From positions 1 through 22,241 of the IMG/VR virus record IMGVR_UViG_3300021131_000053: 22,241 nt of DNA. One strand, written 5' to 3'. The notes beneath the pieces were generated by a model. That model searched no databases. It worked only from the letters and a program-made list of their open reading frames with translations, and was not told where the DNA came from. The stretch is from a virus. Position 1 is the stretch's first letter. Each line of letters starts with the position of its first letter. Shown here piece by piece: positions 6,819 to 14,788 of this stretch. A program made the position numbers and the translations under genes.

Positions 6819-6855
6819 GAAAGACCTACAAGCACGTGAAACTTGTAGGCCTTTC
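6819..6855 (+). terminator. Long hairpin between head-proximal gene groups
   Basis: The arms GAAAGACCTACAAG (6819-6832) and CTTGTAGGCCTTTC (6842-6855) pair over 14 positions with a single A-C mismatch and a nine-base loop. The T run is short (CCTTTCT), so this may be a terminator, a processing site or an mRNA stabiliser. It begins five bases after a stop codon and lies 25 bases before the GroES-like gene. Confidence 0.6.
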
Positions 6856-6879
6856 TAACCAAGTAGTACGGAGAACTAA

Positions 6880-7206
6880 ATGGCTGATGTAGATTTTATA
6901 TTAAAACCCATGGGCGACAAAATTGTTGTACGTCCGGATAAACGCACTCTAAGTACCGTAATTATTGTTGACAACAAAGAAGCCGACAATATGGGTACTG
7001 TTGTCGCTGTAGGCCCTGGAAGAAGAATAAACGGGCGCCGTGAAGCAATGCCGGTACAAGTCGGTGATTACATAAGATTTGGGACAATGAGTAAAGATGC
7101 CCAAGAAGAATATTTAAAGTTCACAGAATACTTCCACGACAAAGAACGTTATTTAATCATGTCATGGCAAGACGTTTGTTTTACTACTGAAAAGGAAGAA
7201 GCATAA
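6880..7206 (+). CDS. GroES-like co-chaperonin (Cpn10)
   Basis: A 108-residue protein with the Cpn10 layout: PMGDKIVVRPD (residues 10-20), a mobile-loop region (about 21-38) with a hydrophobic IIV tripeptide at 28-30 where GroES has IVL, GTVVAVGPG at 39-47, then PVQVGDYIRFG (about 58-68), and a C-terminal ERYLIMSWQDV strand. E. coli GroES is 97 residues. The protein should form a heptameric lid on the host GroEL, as phage T4 gp31 does for its coat protein. That role is inference from the family and from its place ahead of the head genes. No GroEL gene is visible. GGAG precedes the start. The stop overlaps the next ATG. Confidence 0.85.
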   Translation: MADVDFILKPMGDKIVVRPDKRTLSTVIIVDNKEADNMGTVVAVGPGRRINGRREAMPVQVGDYIRFGTMSKDAQEEYLKFTEYFHDKERYLIMSWQDVCFTTEKEEA

Positions 7207-7430
7207 TGGAACTATTAGATGGAACCCCGTTGTTTGAAAAGCTAATGAACCACTTTGGTTGGTATAAAACCAAAAAAGTTGACATGGTTGTTGAAAATTT
7301 GGATGTTCATTACGTATTTCAAATTAAAGATGAAACGCCAGAAACACCATTTCCGGCCCCTAAATCTATTAAACGCAAGCCAGCATTGAAAAAGGCAACT
7401 ACCAGAAAGACTGCTAAAAATGGCAACTAA
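7206..7430 (+). CDS. Hypothetical protein with basic tail (74 aa)
   Basis: Starts at an ATG overlapping the GroES-like stop (TAATG). The N-terminal half has mixed alpha/beta character (LFEKLMNHFGWYKTKKVDMVVENLDVHYVFQI). The last 25 residues are strongly basic and Pro/Lys/Thr-rich (SIKRKPALKKATTRKTAKN), typical of a nucleic-acid-binding tail. No family recognised. It overlaps the next lysine-rich gene by 11 bases. Confidence 0.7.
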   Translation: MELLDGTPLFEKLMNHFGWYKTKKVDMVVENLDVHYVFQIKDETPETPFPAPKSIKRKPALKKATTRKTAKNGN

Positions 7431-7587
7431 ACCTGGCCTTTACGCCAATATCCATAAAAAACAGGCACGTATTGAACGTGAAAAAGCTGAAGGCAAGCCA
7501 GTAGAAAAGATGCGTAAACCTGGAACTAAGGGCGCCCCAACAGCTAAAGCGTTTAAAGAATCAGCTAAAACTGCAAAGAAACCATAA
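7420..7587 (+). CDS. Lysine-rich micro-protein (55 aa)
   Basis: A 55-residue gene from ATG 7420 to TAA 7585-7587. The sequence starts MATKPGLYANIHKKQARIER and continues with KMRKPGTKGAPTAKAFKESAKTAKK. This KPGLYANIHKK ... EKMRKPGTKGAPT pattern is, as I recall, a widespread conserved phage micro-protein of unknown function. About a quarter of its residues are lysine. It is coupled on both sides: an 11-base overlap upstream and TAATG downstream. Confidence 0.7.
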   Translation: MATKPGLYANIHKKQARIEREKAEGKPVEKMRKPGTKGAPTAKAFKESAKTAKKP

Positions 7588-7865
7588 TGGCTACTAAAAA
7601 ACACGACAAACCAATCGCCCATAAAACAACTGGCAAGGGTAAGACTTACAATCCTACTGAAAAGGGCGCCGGAATGACTGCTAAAGGGCGTGAGGAATAC
7701 AACGCTAAGAACGGTAGTAATTTGAAAGCACCAGCACCTAACCCAAAGACTGAAAAGGATAAGGGTCGTAAGGCATCATTTTGTGCAAGAATGGAAGGCG
7801 TAGTAAAAAAAGCTAAAGGTCCGGCTGAAAGGGCTAAAGCATCACTTAAAAATTGGAACTGTTAA
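7587..7865 (+). CDS. Conserved lysine-rich phage protein (92 aa)
   Basis: A 92-residue basic protein. Characteristic segments are GKGKTYNPTEKGAGMTAKGR (about residues 17-36), YNAKNGSNLKAPAPNPK (about 39-55), SFCARMEGV (about 64-72) and a terminal LKNWNC. I recall this layout as a conserved family of phage and cyanophage proteins of unknown function (possibly the one catalogued as DUF6321). The invariant-looking SFCARM and NWNC cysteines could pair or bind metal. It shares a start-stop overlap with the gene before and is two bases from the gene after. Confidence 0.8.
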   Translation: MATKKHDKPIAHKTTGKGKTYNPTEKGAGMTAKGREEYNAKNGSNLKAPAPNPKTEKDKGRKASFCARMEGVVKKAKGPAERAKASLKNWNC

Positions 7866-7867
7866 TC

Positions 7868-8014
7868 ATGCCCCTAATAAAATCAGCAAAACCCGCCGCT
7901 TTCAAAAAGAATGTGGCCACCGAAGTTAAGGCTGGACGTCCAGTCAAACAAGCAGTAGCAATAGCATATTCTGAAAAACGTGAAGCAGAAAAAAAGAAAG
8001 GTAAGAAAAAATGA
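7868..8014 (+). CDS. Lysine-rich micro-protein (48 aa)
   Basis: A 48-residue ORF, ATG 7868 to TGA 8012-8014. It contains AFKKNVATEVKAGRPVKQAVAIAYSEKREAEKK in two pieces: a basic amphipathic helix region and a poly-lysine end. The KAG-PVKQAVAIAYS core is a very common phage micro-protein signature of unknown function (DUF6496-like, from memory). The stop overlaps the next start (ATGA at 8011). Confidence 0.75.
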   Translation: MPLIKSAKPAAFKKNVATEVKAGRPVKQAVAIAYSEKREAEKKKGKKK

Positions 8015-8256
8015 GTTTAGATACATTAAAACTAGAATTTAGCCATTCCGTACAGGAAATGGAAATCATCTTAGCTGGCCTTAAAAAGCTACCTATGGAA
8101 TTAGTAATGGAACTGTATGCCAAGCTTCATGCAAGCGCTAAACAGCAAGTAGATGACCATTTAGCGGTACAAGCACCAGCGATTAATCCTAGTGATATTA
8201 CAATTACATCCGAAGGTAACCCAGCATCAACAGAAGCTACTACAACTGTTGCGTAA
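8011..8256 (+). CDS. Hypothetical protein (81 aa)
   Basis: An 81-residue protein with two likely helices in its first 55 residues (LEFSHSVQEMEIILAGLKKL and LVMELYAKLHASAKQQVDDHL) and a Pro/Ser/Thr-rich flexible tail. It is acidic, unlike the lysine-rich genes just before it. No family recognised. The start overlaps the upstream stop, and AAAGGTAAG upstream gives a good ribosome binding site. Confidence 0.7.
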   Translation: MSLDTLKLEFSHSVQEMEIILAGLKKLPMELVMELYAKLHASAKQQVDDHLAVQAPAINPSDITITSEGNPASTEATTTVA

Positions 8257-8273
8257 ATACCACAAAAAGTATT

Positions 8274-8279
8274 TATAAT
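8274..8279 (+). promoter_or_regulatory. Possible -10 element before the packaging genes
   Basis: A perfect TATAAT lies nine bases before the TerS start codon. The nearest -35 candidate is TTGCGT (8249-8254) at a long 19-base spacing. Transcription from here would begin almost at the ATG. A six-base match in AT-rich DNA is easily fortuitous. Confidence 0.2.
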
Positions 8280-8287
8280 TCAAGAAT

Positions 8288-8593
8288 ATGGACGAACAAA
8301 CGAATAATTCAAGGGGTGGACAGCCTGGCAATAATAACGCCAGCAAGAATAAGCCATTCCTAGATGCTATGCGTAGGGCATTAGCCCAGAATCCCCAGAA
8401 GATTGCCAAGATAGTAGATAAGGTTCTTGACCAAGCAGAAGCCGGTGAAGCATGGGCCGTAAAAGAAGTAGCGGATAGACTGGATGGCAAGGCAATCGCC
8501 ATTCAAGAAATCCAAGGACCTAATGGTGCTGAACTAAAGACTGGCGTAGTAATAACGTTCGTGGAACCTGATGGAACCATCACAACAGATTAA
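8288..8593 (+). CDS. terS: Terminase small subunit, putative
   Basis: A 101-residue protein directly before and overlapping the large terminase by 23 bases. The N-terminal RGGQPGNNNASKNKPFLDAM (residues 9-28) is a recurring opening of phage small terminase-like proteins. The middle (about 36-67) is helical, and EAWAVKEVADRLDGK (54-68) is the usual conserved helix. The C-terminal 30 residues form a short beta tail (VVITFVEPDGTITT). TerS proteins assemble as rings that recognise phage DNA and hand it to TerL. The assignment rests on position and the GGQPGN/ADRLDGK signature. There is no strong ribosome binding site before the start. Confidence 0.7.
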   Translation: MDEQTNNSRGGQPGNNNASKNKPFLDAMRRALAQNPQKIAKIVDKVLDQAEAGEAWAVKEVADRLDGKAIAIQEIQGPNGAELKTGVVITFVEPDGTITTD

Positions 8594-9857
8594 AGATGCC
8601 ATTGCTAGGGAACGGTTTCCAGCCAAATTAAGATGCTTATTTGAACCCAAGCAATCACGCTATAGAATCCTGTACGGTGGACGTGGGGGTGCAAAATCTT
8701 GGGGAATTTCTCGTGCGCTACTGATTAAAGGCATTAAAAGCCCTATTCGTGTTCTATGCGCCCGTGAGTTCCAAACCAGCATTAAAGATTCTGTTCACAA
8801 GCTATTAAGTGACCAAATCTATGCCATGGGATTAGAAGCCCATTATGAAATCACCCAAAACACCATTAGGGGTATCAACGGTTCGGAGTTCATCTTTGCC
8901 GGCATTAAGAACAATATCAACGGTCTAAAATCTATCGAAGGAATTGATATTTGCTGGGTAGAGGAAGCCAACAACGTTAGTTCCCTTTCCTGGGGGGTTT
9001 TAATACCTACCATCCGTAAAGAAAACAGCGAAATCTGGATAAGCTTTAACCCAGAACTACCCACGGATGAAACCTATAAGCGCTTTGTATTAAATCCGCC
9101 GGATAACGCCATTGTTACTAAGCTTAATTGGAGTGACAACCCATACTTTCCAGAAGTGTTGGATATAGAACGCCGACAACTTCAATCACGTGACCCAGAA
9201 GCATATAACAACGTATGGGAAGGTATTCCACGCCAGACTATTGACGGTGCTATCTTTGCCAAAGAAATGACTATGGCTGAATTACAAGGCCGCATTACAA
9301 ACGTGCCATACGATGCAACCAAAGGCGTTCATATTGTGTTCGATTTGGGGTGGAATGACCATACGGCCGTGTGGTTTGTCCAGCTATTCCCAACTGAAAC
9401 ACGGCTTATTCGATACCTGGAAGATAGACAGCAGACGATTAGCTATTGGTTGGCAAAAATCCAGTCATTTGGTTACATGATTGATACCATCTGGTTGCCA
9501 CACGATGCAAAAGCGAAGTCCTTAGGAACTGGTCGTTCCATAGAGGAAATTGTACGACAAACTGGTTTAATGACAAAAGTTCTAGACCGTGTTCCAGTTT
9601 CAGATTCGATTAATGCGGCACGAACAATCTTCAGCAAATGCTATTTTGATAGGCAAAATTGCGAAGAAGGCTTACAATGCTTAAGACATTACCGGTATGA
9701 TGTTGACCCCGAAACAAAACAGTTTAGTCAGAAGCCACTTCACGACCATTACAGTAACGGGGCCGATGCCTTCAGGTACATAGGATTAATGATTAACGAA
9801 CCAAGGAAGCCGCCCAAAAGGACGGTTCCCCACGTTCAATCTAGTTGGATGGGATAA
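8571..9857 (+). CDS. terL: Terminase large subunit
   Basis: A 428-residue packaging motor. The ATPase domain has Walker A GGRGGAKS at 36-43, Walker B with catalytic Glu in IDICWVEEA (125-133), and a coupling segment ending ISFNPE (157-162). The nuclease domain (about 250-405) has an RNase H-like acidic set: D258 in VFDLGWND, D312 in PHDAK, and D399 in SNGADAFRY. The family is the PBSX/Terminase_3-like group, and the length is normal. It cuts concatemeric DNA and drives it through the portal encoded next. The start overlaps terS; GTGGA lies just upstream. It is followed by the portal gene after three bases. Confidence 0.95.
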   Translation: MEPSQQIKDAIARERFPAKLRCLFEPKQSRYRILYGGRGGAKSWGISRALLIKGIKSPIRVLCAREFQTSIKDSVHKLLSDQIYAMGLEAHYEITQNTIRGINGSEFIFAGIKNNINGLKSIEGIDICWVEEANNVSSLSWGVLIPTIRKENSEIWISFNPELPTDETYKRFVLNPPDNAIVTKLNWSDNPYFPEVLDIERRQLQSRDPEAYNNVWEGIPRQTIDGAIFAKEMTMAELQGRITNVPYDATKGVHIVFDLGWNDHTAVWFVQLFPTETRLIRYLEDRQQTISYWLAKIQSFGYMIDTIWLPHDAKAKSLGTGRSIEEIVRQTGLMTKVLDRVPVSDSINAARTIFSKCYFDRQNCEEGLQCLRHYRYDVDPETKQFSQKPLHDHYSNGADAFRYIGLMINEPRKPPKRTVPHVQSSWMG

Positions 9858-9860
9858 ATT

Positions 9861-11954
9861 ATGGCTGAAACGGTTGAATACGATTACGACCCACGAATTG
9901 AGGATGCAAAACAATTCCTAAGATTTGCGGCCGATGCCGATACCAATAACCGTTCAGAAGCCCTTGATGACTTAAAGTTTGCTGGTGGCGACCAATGGCC
10001 AGTTGAAATCCAAAACAGCCGTTCAGTCGAAAGCCGTCCTTGCCTGACAATCAATAAAGTGGATGCGTATATCCGCCAGCTATGCAATCAACAACGTCAG
10101 CAACGCCCCCGGATGAAGGCGCATGGTATGAACCATGAATCTGACGAGAAAATGGCAGAAATCATTACTGGTATCTGTCGCCACATTGAAAATCAATCCA
10201 ATGCAGACCACGCATATGACACCGCTTATGAATCAGCCGTGCGTATGGGTTGGGGATATTGGCGTGTAAATACCAAATATGTAAACGAAAAGTCATTTGA
10301 CCAAGAAATCTACATTGATACGATTGACAACCCTTTTACCGTATATTTTGACCCCAATTCGGTGCTACCTGACGGTTCAGATGCCGAAAAAGTGTTAATC
10401 ACAACGGTAATCCCTAAAGAAAACTTCAGGGCTATGTACCCAGGCGCAGAAGATGGAAGCGGATTTAGCGCACGTGGTACAGGTGATAGCAATGCTGAAT
10501 GGGTAATGAAAGAAGATATTCGCCTTGCTGAATACTTTTACACCAAGATTGTGAACACCGAACTGATTTTATTGTCCGATGGCACACACGTTTATGAAGA
10601 TGAAATGCCAAATCCAGACCTTTTGGAAGCCGCTGGCATTTATGAAGTGTCCAGACGTACATCATGGCGCAAAGAAATCCATTGGTGCAAGCTAACAGCT
10701 ATGCAAATCCTTGAAGAAGGCCGTTGGATTGGTAAGCACATTCCAGTTATTCCTACTTATGGTCAACAACTGGTTATTGAAGGAAAACGTAAGAAATTTG
10801 GTCTAGTTCGTATGGCCAAAGACCCACAAAGAATGTATAACTTCTGGGTTACATCAATTACTGAATCGGTCGCCCTGGCGCCCAAAGCCAAATGGATTAT
10901 GGCGGAAGGACAAGATGAGGGTCACGAAAACGAATGGTCACAAGCTAATACTAAAACCATGGCTTATTTACGGTATAAGCAGACTGATACCGATGGCCAA
11001 CCGGCACCACCCCCCATCCGCCAAGCACCGGAACAACCGCCAGCGGGAATTATGTCAGCGGCGGCGGGAATTAATGCAGACTTAATGGCAGTAGTAGGTA
11101 TTTATGACCCAAGCCAATTACCACAAGGCAATATCAGCGGTAAAGCATTGCAAGGTCAGCAAATGCAAGTGGACATGACCAATTTCCACTATTACGATAA
11201 TTTGACACGTTCTATTGCCCATACTGGTCACATCATTCTTGACCTGATTCCTAAGATTTATGACAAAGAACGGGTAATGCGGATTATTGGGGATGACGGT
11301 AAGCCTAAAGTTATTACCCTAAATCAAAAAAGTCAGGATGAAAACGGCATTGAAAGAATATTGAATGACGTAACCGTTGGTCAATATGACATTGTTATGG
11401 ACACCGGCCCTGGCTACAGCACTAAGCGCCAAGAAGCCGTTGAATCTATGATGGCCGCTTTGACAGCCAACCCTAATTTGTTTGGTCAAATCGGTGATTT
11501 GGTGTTCCGCAACATGGATTTCCCAGGTGCAGACGTTATTGCAGACCGTTTGGCTTCTGTTAACCCATTGGCTAATATTGATGACAATTCAAGCGTTCCG
11601 CCACAGGTTCAAATGCAGATTCAACAGATGCAAGCCGCAATGCAACAAATGGGCCAGCAAAATCAGCAGTTACAGATGATGATTAAACAGCGCCAGGACA
11701 TTGAACAGGTTAAACAAGCCCATGAGGACCAAAGGGCAATCCTTAATGCTGGCGTTAAAGTGCATGACCAGAACACACGGTCAATTACTAGCCAAAATAA
11801 GATGGAAATTGATGCCATTATGGAACTTTTGTTACACCATATGGACACCAATCGCCTTGAAAAAGAAATTGCCGCCCGTAACCGTGAACAGTACGAATAC
11901 ATGGGTCAAGCAAATGTCGGATTAGGACAAGGAAATGTTGCACAACCACAATAA
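9861..11954 (+). CDS. P22-type portal protein
   Basis: A 697-residue portal of the P22 gp1 type (P22 gp1 is 725). Marks of the family are FAGGDQW (about 40-46), RPCLTINKVDAYIRQLCNQQRQQRP (in pieces, about 58-82), the helix with EIITGICRHIENQSNADHAYDTAYESAV (about 100-127), GWGYWRVNT, and NPFTVYFDPNS. The last 120 residues are a glutamine/methionine-rich coiled coil (about 578-640), the counterpart of the P22 portal barrel that extends into the capsid; here it is low-complexity. A dodecameric ring at one capsid vertex is the known role. It is co-transcribed with terL. Confidence 0.95.
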   Translation: MAETVEYDYDPRIEDAKQFLRFAADADTNNRSEALDDLKFAGGDQWPVEIQNSRSVESRPCLTINKVDAYIRQLCNQQRQQRPRMKAHGMNHESDEKMAEIITGICRHIENQSNADHAYDTAYESAVRMGWGYWRVNTKYVNEKSFDQEIYIDTIDNPFTVYFDPNSVLPDGSDAEKVLITTVIPKENFRAMYPGAEDGSGFSARGTGDSNAEWVMKEDIRLAEYFYTKIVNTELILLSDGTHVYEDEMPNPDLLEAAGIYEVSRRTSWRKEIHWCKLTAMQILEEGRWIGKHIPVIPTYGQQLVIEGKRKKFGLVRMAKDPQRMYNFWVTSITESVALAPKAKWIMAEGQDEGHENEWSQANTKTMAYLRYKQTDTDGQPAPPPIRQAPEQPPAGIMSAAAGINADLMAVVGIYDPSQLPQGNISGKALQGQQMQVDMTNFHYYDNLTRSIAHTGHIILDLIPKIYDKERVMRIIGDDGKPKVITLNQKSQDENGIERILNDVTVGQYDIVMDTGPGYSTKRQEAVESMMAALTANPNLFGQIGDLVFRNMDFPGADVIADRLASVNPLANIDDNSSVPPQVQMQIQQMQAAMQQMGQQNQQLQMMIKQRQDIEQVKQAHEDQRAILNAGVKVHDQNTRSITSQNKMEIDAIMELLLHHMDTNRLEKEIAARNREQYEYMGQANVGLGQGNVAQPQ

Positions 11955-12015
11955 AGTGTTGTAATATAGTCACAACCTACCGTTGGGTTCAGCGGGTCAA
12001 ATCTTGGAGTTATCC

Positions 12016-12939
12016 ATGTCAGAAGCAAATGTAGCAGAACGTTTGGCATCAAACGTTGTAACAAGTGAGAATGTAGTTGAATGGAATGTTAATAAGTTAG
12101 GTTTAGCTACCGAACCGGCCCAAACTGCGGCTGAAACCGTTGAGGAAACTCCAGTTTCAGAGCCAGTAGCCGAAGAAGGTCAGAGTGAACCAGCCGTAAC
12201 TGAACAGGAAACGACCGAAACAGAGGAACGAAAACCCAACCCCAAGTTGGAAAAGCGGTTTTCAGAGTTGACCAAAGCACGTAAAGCGGCAGAAGAACAA
12301 GCCGCCCAAGAACGTGCCGCTAGGGAAGCGCTGGAAGCACGTTTGCAAGCTTTAGAAGGACAGCAATCGAATAAGAAAACGAATGAGGTCAATACAAAGC
12401 CACAACCTGATGACTATGCAGATGCGTTTAGATACGCTGAAGCTTTAGCCGAATGGTCAGCAAACGAAGCAGTAGCAAGACGTGAACAGGAAATAAAGCA
12501 ACAAGCTGAACAAGCCAAGCAACAAGAAGTAATGAAAACTTGGCAACAAAAGCTTGAAGCAGTAAAAGCTGAATTACCTGATTACGAAGATATGGTTGCA
12601 TCATCAACCGTTGCTGTAAGTGATGCGGTGCGTGATGCGATTTTGGAAAGTGATGTTGGTCCACGGATTCTGTATGAATTAGCTTCAGATGATGAACTGG
12701 GCGCCAAGATTGCAAACCTATCTACTGCACAAGCTTTGAAAATGATTGGTAAGTTGGAAGCGAAGTTTGAGGTGCAAACCGAAGAACCAGCTAAGAGTAA
12801 GCCTGTTGCGGTGAAGTCTAATGCACCGAAACCTATTAATCCTATTCGTGGGACTGGCAGTCAAAGCGTTTATACAGATGGCGAACAAATCGACTATCAA
12901 GCTTGGAAAGCCGGCCGCAAATTAGGAAAGATTCGTTAA
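12016..12939 (+). CDS. Scaffolding protein
   Basis: A 307-residue internal scaffold, placed between portal and coat as in P22 (gp8, 303 residues). The N-terminal 75 residues are acidic and disordered. Residues about 77-118 and 145-185 are strong coiled coil (Ala/Glu/Gln/Lys heptads). A helical region follows to 250, and the C-terminal YQAWKAGRKLGKIR is a small basic helical tail of the kind that binds coat in P22. Start choice: ATG 12016 has GGAG (12006-12009) at ideal spacing. The frame extends to TTG 11983, but that codon has no ribosome binding site. Confidence 0.85.
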   Translation: MSEANVAERLASNVVTSENVVEWNVNKLGLATEPAQTAAETVEETPVSEPVAEEGQSEPAVTEQETTETEERKPNPKLEKRFSELTKARKAAEEQAAQERAAREALEARLQALEGQQSNKKTNEVNTKPQPDDYADAFRYAEALAEWSANEAVARREQEIKQQAEQAKQQEVMKTWQQKLEAVKAELPDYEDMVASSTVAVSDAVRDAILESDVGPRILYELASDDELGAKIANLSTAQALKMIGKLEAKFEVQTEEPAKSKPVAVKSNAPKPINPIRGTGSQSVYTDGEQIDYQAWKAGRKLGKIR

Positions 12940-12976
12940 GGTAACAATTTAATTTATCCTTAAAGGAATTAGTATC

Positions 12977-14221
12977 ATGGCAAATAATTTATTGACGATT
13001 TCAAAAATTACTAATGAAGCTTTGATGGTTCTAGAAAACGAACTAACATTTACTTCTGAAGTTGACCGCAATTATGATGATCAGTTCGCTGTCGTTGGTG
13101 GAAAAATTGGCGCAACCGTTAACGTAAGACGTCCTGGACGTTTCGTTGGTGCGACAGGTCCCGCTTTGTCAGTTGAAGATTTCAACGAAACTTCTGTACC
13201 TGTTACATTGACAACCCAATTCCAAGTTGCGACCCAGTTCACAACCCAAGATTTGGCATTGTCTTTGGATATGTTTTCGGACAGAGTTTTGAAACCCGCT
13301 GTAGCAACTATTGCAAATAAGATGGACCGTGATGGTTTGTTGATGGCTAAAAACAATACCGCTAACATCGTTGGTACTGCTGGTACAGCACCAACTGGTT
13401 TGATTACCTACTTGACAGCCGCCGCTTACCTTGATTCTGAAGGTGCGCCACGTGACGGTCGCCGTAGCTGTATCGTTGAGCCATTCACATCCGCAACTAT
13501 TGTTGATAGCTTGAAAGGTTTGTTCGTTCCACAAGAAGCAATTGGCGAACAGTATCGTAAAGGTTTGATGGGTCGTGATTCCGGCGGCATGAACTGGAAA
13601 ATGGACCAAAACGTTCAGGCACAAACATTCGGTAGCTACTCCGGTGCTACATTGTCTTGCAACGTTACAACTGCAACTGGCTTCTTGACTTCAGGTTGGG
13701 CACAAACTTCTACCATCACTATTGGTGCTACAAGTGCGGCCGCTACATTGAACCAAGGTGACACATTCACCATCAACGGTGTATATGCAGTTAACCCACA
13801 AAACCGTCAAGCTTACGGTTCAGGCAAACTACGTTCATTCGTTGTTACTGCACCTGTATCTATCAGTTCTGGTGGTACTGCTTCTGTTACTGTTTCCCCA
13901 GCCGTTATTACTGCTGGTCAGTTCCAGAACGTTAGCGTAACTTCAACTGGTTCACAGACTGTTAATCCTTTCAACAACACCGGTACAACTTCTTCACAAA
14001 ACATCATCATGCACCGCAATGCGTTTACGCTTGCAGTAGCAGACCTTGAGTTGCCTGAAGGCGTTCACTTTGCTGGTCGTGCATCTGATAAGGAAATTGG
14101 TTTGAGTATGCGTGTCGTGCGCCAATACACCATCAATAACGATAGTATTCCTACTCGTTTGGATGTGTTGTACGGCTGGGCGCCACTCTACCCAGAACTC
14201 GCTTGCCGTGTTGCATCGTAA
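12977..14221 (+). CDS. P22-type major capsid protein
   Basis: A 414-residue coat protein (P22 gp5 is 430) with the P22_CoatProtein pattern: NNLLTISKITNEALMVLENEL at the N-terminus, an E-loop region with GATVNVRRPGRF (about 46-57), a helix with NKMDRDGLL, and LEPFTSA-like VEPFTSATIVDSL. An inserted region (about 210-340) holds GDTFTINGVYAVNPQNR and the surrounding beta strands, consistent with the P22 I-domain. The C-terminal half ends SIPTRLDVLYGWAPLYPELACRV. AAAGGA precedes the start. A strong terminator follows, so coat and the upstream genes probably form one high-level transcript. Confidence 0.93.
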   Translation: MANNLLTISKITNEALMVLENELTFTSEVDRNYDDQFAVVGGKIGATVNVRRPGRFVGATGPALSVEDFNETSVPVTLTTQFQVATQFTTQDLALSLDMFSDRVLKPAVATIANKMDRDGLLMAKNNTANIVGTAGTAPTGLITYLTAAAYLDSEGAPRDGRRSCIVEPFTSATIVDSLKGLFVPQEAIGEQYRKGLMGRDSGGMNWKMDQNVQAQTFGSYSGATLSCNVTTATGFLTSGWAQTSTITIGATSAAATLNQGDTFTINGVYAVNPQNRQAYGSGKLRSFVVTAPVSISSGGTASVTVSPAVITAGQFQNVSVTSTGSQTVNPFNNTGTTSSQNIIMHRNAFTLAVADLELPEGVHFAGRASDKEIGLSMRVVRQYTINNDSIPTRLDVLYGWAPLYPELACRVAS

Positions 14222-14230
14222 GCATTAATT

Positions 14231-14257
14231 AGTGGGGCCTAAAAACCCCACTTTTTT
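14231..14257 (+). terminator. Rho-independent terminator after coat
   Basis: AGTGGGG (14231-14237) and CCCCACT (14246-14252) form a perfect seven-pair GC-rich stem with an eight-base loop, followed by T14252-14257. It begins ten bases after the coat stop. Confidence 0.9.
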
Positions 14258-14280
14258 AAACCAAATTAAAGGAAATAATC

Positions 14281-14727
14281 ATGAGCAATCCAGGACCAGC
14301 ATCAACCCAAACGATTCACCCATCAAATCTAGCTTCTAACCAAGCTATCCGTTTGATTGGTGTTTTAGTTGGCGCAAACTTGAACCAAGGTGCAAACACC
14401 GATTTGTTAATCCCAGTTCAAAACACAACTAACTTTTCAGTTAGCAACGTAATCGTAACTAATGCTTCAGCAAGCTTGTCATCGGCCACTATTGGTCTAT
14501 ACCCAGCCGCTAATGCACAAGGTACAGCTATCGTTGCTGGCGCTACTGCACTATCAGGCAATACCGGTGCTTCAGTAGTTAACCAGTTAACTGTTGCTTC
14601 TACTGCAATCCAAGCTGAACAGAATTTGTATGTTCGTATTGGTACTGCACAAGCCGCTACCGCTGACATTTATGTTTACGGTTACGACTTTAGCAACTAC
14701 AACTTAACAAACCCTATTGGGGCTTAA
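14281..14727 (+). CDS. Putative virion protein, possible decoration protein (148 aa)
   Basis: A 148-residue Ala/Thr/Asn/Val-rich protein that looks all-beta, with no Cys and no catalytic motif. Segments such as LIPVQNTTNFSVSNVIVTNA and QNLYVRIGTAQAATADIYVYGYDF read as alternating strands. No family is recognised with certainty. It has a strong ribosome binding site (AAAGGAAATAATC before ATG) and is bracketed by terminators on both sides right after coat, so it could be made in large amounts. Decoration or vertex protein is a guess from place and composition. Confidence 0.7.
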   Translation: MSNPGPASTQTIHPSNLASNQAIRLIGVLVGANLNQGANTDLLIPVQNTTNFSVSNVIVTNASASLSSATIGLYPAANAQGTAIVAGATALSGNTGASVVNQLTVASTAIQAEQNLYVRIGTAQAATADIYVYGYDFSNYNLTNPIGA

Positions 14728-14746
14728 TTAAGTAAGAAGTAAAGGG

Positions 14747-14776
14747 AAAGCCATCCTCAAAAGGGGTGGCTTTTTT
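14747..14776 (+). terminator. Rho-independent terminator
   Basis: AAAGCCATCC (14747-14756) pairs with GGGTGGCTTT (14764-14773), ten pairs including one G-T wobble, with a seven-base loop and six T (14771-14776) at the end. It follows the preceding stop by 20 bases. Confidence 0.9.
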
Positions 14777-14788
14777 CCTATTTGGACT

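Noticed and set aside
11965-11970. TATAGT as a promoter -10 before the scaffold gene
   Set aside because: It is a five-of-six match, but no acceptable -35 exists at 15-19 bases, and portal-to-scaffold readthrough explains expression.
11983-12015. TTG start extending the scaffold by 11 residues
   Set aside because: No ribosome binding site lies ahead of TTG 11983, whereas ATG 12016 has GGAG at proper spacing.
12957-12967. TCCTTAAAGGA inverted repeat before the coat gene
   Set aside because: It has a one-base centre and cannot form a stable hairpin. It arises because the Shine-Dalgarno AAGGA happens to sit next to TCCTT.
13169-13624. 151-codon minus-strand frame within the coat gene
   Set aside because: It is fully antisense to a confidently identified capsid gene and has low-likelihood composition, with many Cys and Trp.
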